From: Bacillota bacterium
GTDB taxonomy: Bacteria > Bacillota > Clostridia > Christensenellales > SZUA-584
Direction of reading: 5' to 3'
DNA length: 16,331 nucleotides
NCBI GenBank assembly: GCA_023441905.1
Contig: JAEZNC010000202.1
Coordinates: 1-16,331 of the forward strand
The translations under genes and the position numbers were made by a program. A model generated the notes under the pieces. It did not search any database. It was not told where the DNA came from and was given only the letters and a program-made list of their open reading frames with translations. Of the stretch, positions 13,961 to 16,331 are shown in pieces; the stretch's first letter is position 1, and each line of letters opens with the position of its first letter.

Positions 13961-16331
13961 ATGAATAAAATCACCCTTCAGAGAGGTATCGTCCGCTTCA
14001 TTTCGATAATGCTGACAGTCTGCCTTGTGTTTTCCGTCATGACGCTGGATGCACCCGAGGCTTACGCGGCAGACGAGCCGCAGGCTGAAGCCACAGGACA
14101 AGCACCGGGGAGCCAACAGCAGCTGAGGAAACGGCCCCGCCTTCGGAGGAGCCATCGATAGTCGAGGAAACGGCAGCACCTTCAGAAGAGCCGCCGCTTG
14201 CCGCGGAGTCGCAGCCGTCCGTGATGATGAAGGCAGCCGAAGAGCCGGGGATAGTCACAGAAGCGGACGGCACGCAATATGCGCGCGATGAAGTCATCGT
14301 GAAGTTCAAAAGCACAGTCTCCGATTCTGCAATTATGAGCGCACTTGACGCGGCAGACAGTGAGATGTTGCAATCCAACGACGACGTGGTCGTTGCCGAA
14401 GTCCCTGCGGGTGAAACTGTCGAGAGCTTTATTGATACGTTGGAAGATCAACCCAACGTAGAATATGCCCAGCCGAACTATTTTTACACAGTTGCCGCAA
14501 CAGTGAGCGATCCGGGTTTTTCGATGCAGTGGTATTTAAACAAAATCAATATTCCCACCGCATGGGATATGACAATGGGGTTGTCTGGTATCAGGGTGGC
14601 AGTGCTGGACACCGGAATAGACCTAACCCATCCCGAGTTCTCCGGACAGATTTATGCTCAGGAAGATACGGTCTATCTTGACCATAATGCCGAGGATGAC
14701 AGCATTGGGGAAGAATGTTACGGACACGGCACACATGTGGCAGGTATCATTGCGGCCAAACCAAACAACGGTCAGGGTATCTCGGGTGTCGCGCCGGGCG
14801 TTTCGCTTATCGCGGTGGATGTTTTCGACGGAGACGGTGCTTGGACGACTGATGTCGTAGAGGGCATTCAATTCGCCGTCACCCAAGGCGCTGATGTCAT
14901 CAATATGAGTTTAGGAGGATATGGGCAAGATTTATATTTTTCATCGGCAGTCAATGATGCGGTCAGTGCGGGCGTTGTTTGTGTAGCTGCTGCCGGTAAC
15001 GATGATTCAACGGCTTATTTTCATCCAAGTGATTTTGAGTCGGTAATATCAGTGATCGCAACGGATACAAATGATAACAGGGCAAGTTTCTCGAACTATG
15101 GCCCTTTAAAGGACATCAGTGCTCCAGGCGTTGATATCCTGTCCACCTTTCCAATTAATAAATATGCACGTGCAGATGGTACCTCCATGGCAGCACCCGT
15201 CGTCTCCGGTGTTGTCGCGCTCATGCTGTCGGCCAACCCGAGCCTAACGGTCAGCGAAGTGAAAAATATACTCTACAATACTGCTGTTGATCTCGGCACG
15301 GCAGGAAAAGACGATATATACGGCAACGGCAGGGTCAATGCGTATGAAGCTGTCAGGGAATCCACACAAGATTATGATGTAACAGTCTCAAAAACTCTGA
15401 TCGGTGGTACAGGCAGTACTTATGGTACGGTGAGCGGAGGCGGAAATTTTACCAGTCGCTCGTCAGTCACGGTTAACGCTTTAGCCGCCGATCATTATCA
15501 TTTTGTCCGATGGACCGATAACGGCACAGAAGTATCGACTAATGCCAATTACACGTTTACAGTCAAAAAAGATATGAATCTGAGAGCGGAATTTGAGCAG
15601 GACTGGTATATGATATCGGCTTCTGCGAACGATACCTCTTACGGAAGTGTTTCCGGCGGAGGTAAATACTATATCAACACACCCGTTACACTTACTGCCA
15701 CTCCGAATTCTGGTTGCTTTTTTATACGCTGGACAGAAAACGGCTCGGAGGTATCGCCAGACCCGAGTTACTCCTTTACCGCAACAAGAGGTGTCACCAT
15801 CACAGCCGAGTTCGCGGAAATAAACTGCACCGTCACAGCGACATCCAACGACCCGAACGGCGGCAGTGTTTCAGGCGGCAACACAGTCCCTTACGGTACT
15901 TCGATTACGCTGACCGCCACGCCGAATACAAACTATAAGTTCATAGGCTGGAAACAAAACGGCTCTATCGTCAGCACACTTTCCAGCTATACCTTTATCG
16001 CAACAAAAAGCACCACCGTCGAGGCCGTTTTTGAATTGGACGTCTTCACTGTTTCAGCGGCACCCAACAACCCGTCTTACGGCATGGTATTTGGAAGCGG
16101 CTCTTACACTTTCGGCGCAACCGTCACTTTGCAGGCTACGCGCGCCCTCGGGCACCGATTTATTCGCTGGACGGAGAACGGTATTGAAGTATCAAGGGAT
16201 CTCAATTACACGGTGACCGTATCGAGAAACATGTCACTCGTCGCGGAGTTTGCACCGCTCACCCCCATAGCGATCAATTATACAAAAACCGACGCAACCT
16301 TTTACAACGGCTATAACGGGACCATCACCGT
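13961..16331 (+). CDS. Second secreted subtilase (S8), frameshifted after the signal peptide, 3' partial
   Basis: A paralogue of the preceding protease. The ATG at 13961, with AAGGAG eight bases upstream, opens a signal peptide (AYAA-DE). That frame stops at 14159-14161, while the rest of the protein continues in the -1 frame, open from 14089 to the window end. The shifted frame carries the Glu/Pro-rich linker, propeptide (QPNVEYAQPNYFY), Asp (14608-14610, VLDTGID), His (14725-14727, HGTHVAG), Asn (14998-15000, AAAGN) and Ser (15184-15186, GTSMAAP). Four beta-repeat units and the start of the beta-sandwich domain found in subtilase 1 follow. The active site and long downstream frame are intact, so this is either a very recent mutation, a sequencing error, or a site of recoding. 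An ATG at 14224 could start an unsecreted product but has no good ribosome binding site. Confidence 0.85.
14107..14110 (+). other. Probable frameshift point in a G run of subtilase 2
   Basis: The two frames can only join between 14089 and 14158. Inserting one base in the G4 run restores a linker reading APG-GEPTAAEETAPPSEEP, which matches the acidic, proline-rich style of subtilase 1. A -1 slip of tRNA-Gly from GGG to GGG at this same point would also give the correct frame. Confidence 0.6.
15370..16251 (+). repeat. Four tandem beta-repeat units in subtilase 2
   Basis: Four protein repeats of 77, 73, 73 and 71 residues start at 15370, 15601, 15820 and 16039. Each follows the plan V-x-A-x-xNDP-xGxVSGGG-x-Y-x-VTLTATP-x-F-xWTENGxEVS-x-YTFT-x-AEF, the pattern of the InlB B-repeat/'bacterial repeat' family of extracellular proteins. 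They are diverged at DNA level, so they are not recent copies. Subtilase 1 has none of them. Confidence 0.85.

Noticed and set aside
1..16331. CRISPR array, tRNA, rRNA, insertion sequence, att site or prophage
   Set aside because: No spaced direct repeats, cloverleaf sequences, transposase or integrase motifs were seen on either strand; the tRNA-like pairing near 4480-4720 belongs to the T-box leader.

Overview
The window looks like the chromosome of a mid-GC, Gram-positive anaerobe of the Clostridia (Bacillota). The support is strong AGGAGG-type ribosome binding sites, consensus sigma-A promoters, Rho-independent terminators, a T-box riboswitch, a PIN-PhoH ATPase, a clostridial-type acyl-CoA ligase and large secreted or cell-wall proteins. 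I cannot name the genus. There are no rRNA or tRNA genes, CRISPR arrays, insertion sequences or phage genes.

Layout. 1-1862 (minus): the N-terminal 620 residues of an LPXTG-type adhesin with repeated Ig-like collagen-adhesin domains, running off the left edge. 2090-2359 (minus): a small, possibly winged-helix protein with its own promoter and terminator. 2731-4392 (minus): an AMP-forming acyl-CoA synthetase, preceded at about 4446-4722 by a complete T-box leader whose specifier reads as CUC (leucine), driven by a perfect TTGACA-17-TATAAT promoter. 4945-5960 (plus): two tandem DUF2569-like membrane proteins. 6104-7033 (plus): an auxin-efflux-carrier (AEC) family transporter. 7137-7897 (minus): a TSUP/TauE-type permease encoded as two overlapping half-length genes. 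7960-8145: a structured intergenic stretch with a 35-codon ORF and a terminator just upstream of a PIN-PhoH gene (8168-9532, plus). 9784-10976 (plus): two paralogous lipoproteins. 11217-13604 (plus): a secreted subtilase with Ig-like Big_2 domains. 13961-16331 (plus): a second subtilase with four extra beta-repeat units, an apparent frameshift after its signal peptide, and a 3' end beyond the window.

The genes do not form one pathway. Two themes stand out. First, much of the window consists of adjacent paralogous or half-gene pairs (DUF2569, TSUP halves, lipoproteins, subtilases), pointing to local tandem duplication. Second, many products act at the envelope (adhesin, proteases, lipoproteins, permeases).

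The most interesting item is the leucine-type T-box in front of an acyl-CoA ligase. T-boxes normally control aminoacyl-tRNA synthetases and amino-acid biosynthesis or transport. A testable reading is that the enzyme activates a branched-chain acid such as isovalerate, so that leucine can be made by reductive carboxylation when charged tRNA-Leu is scarce.
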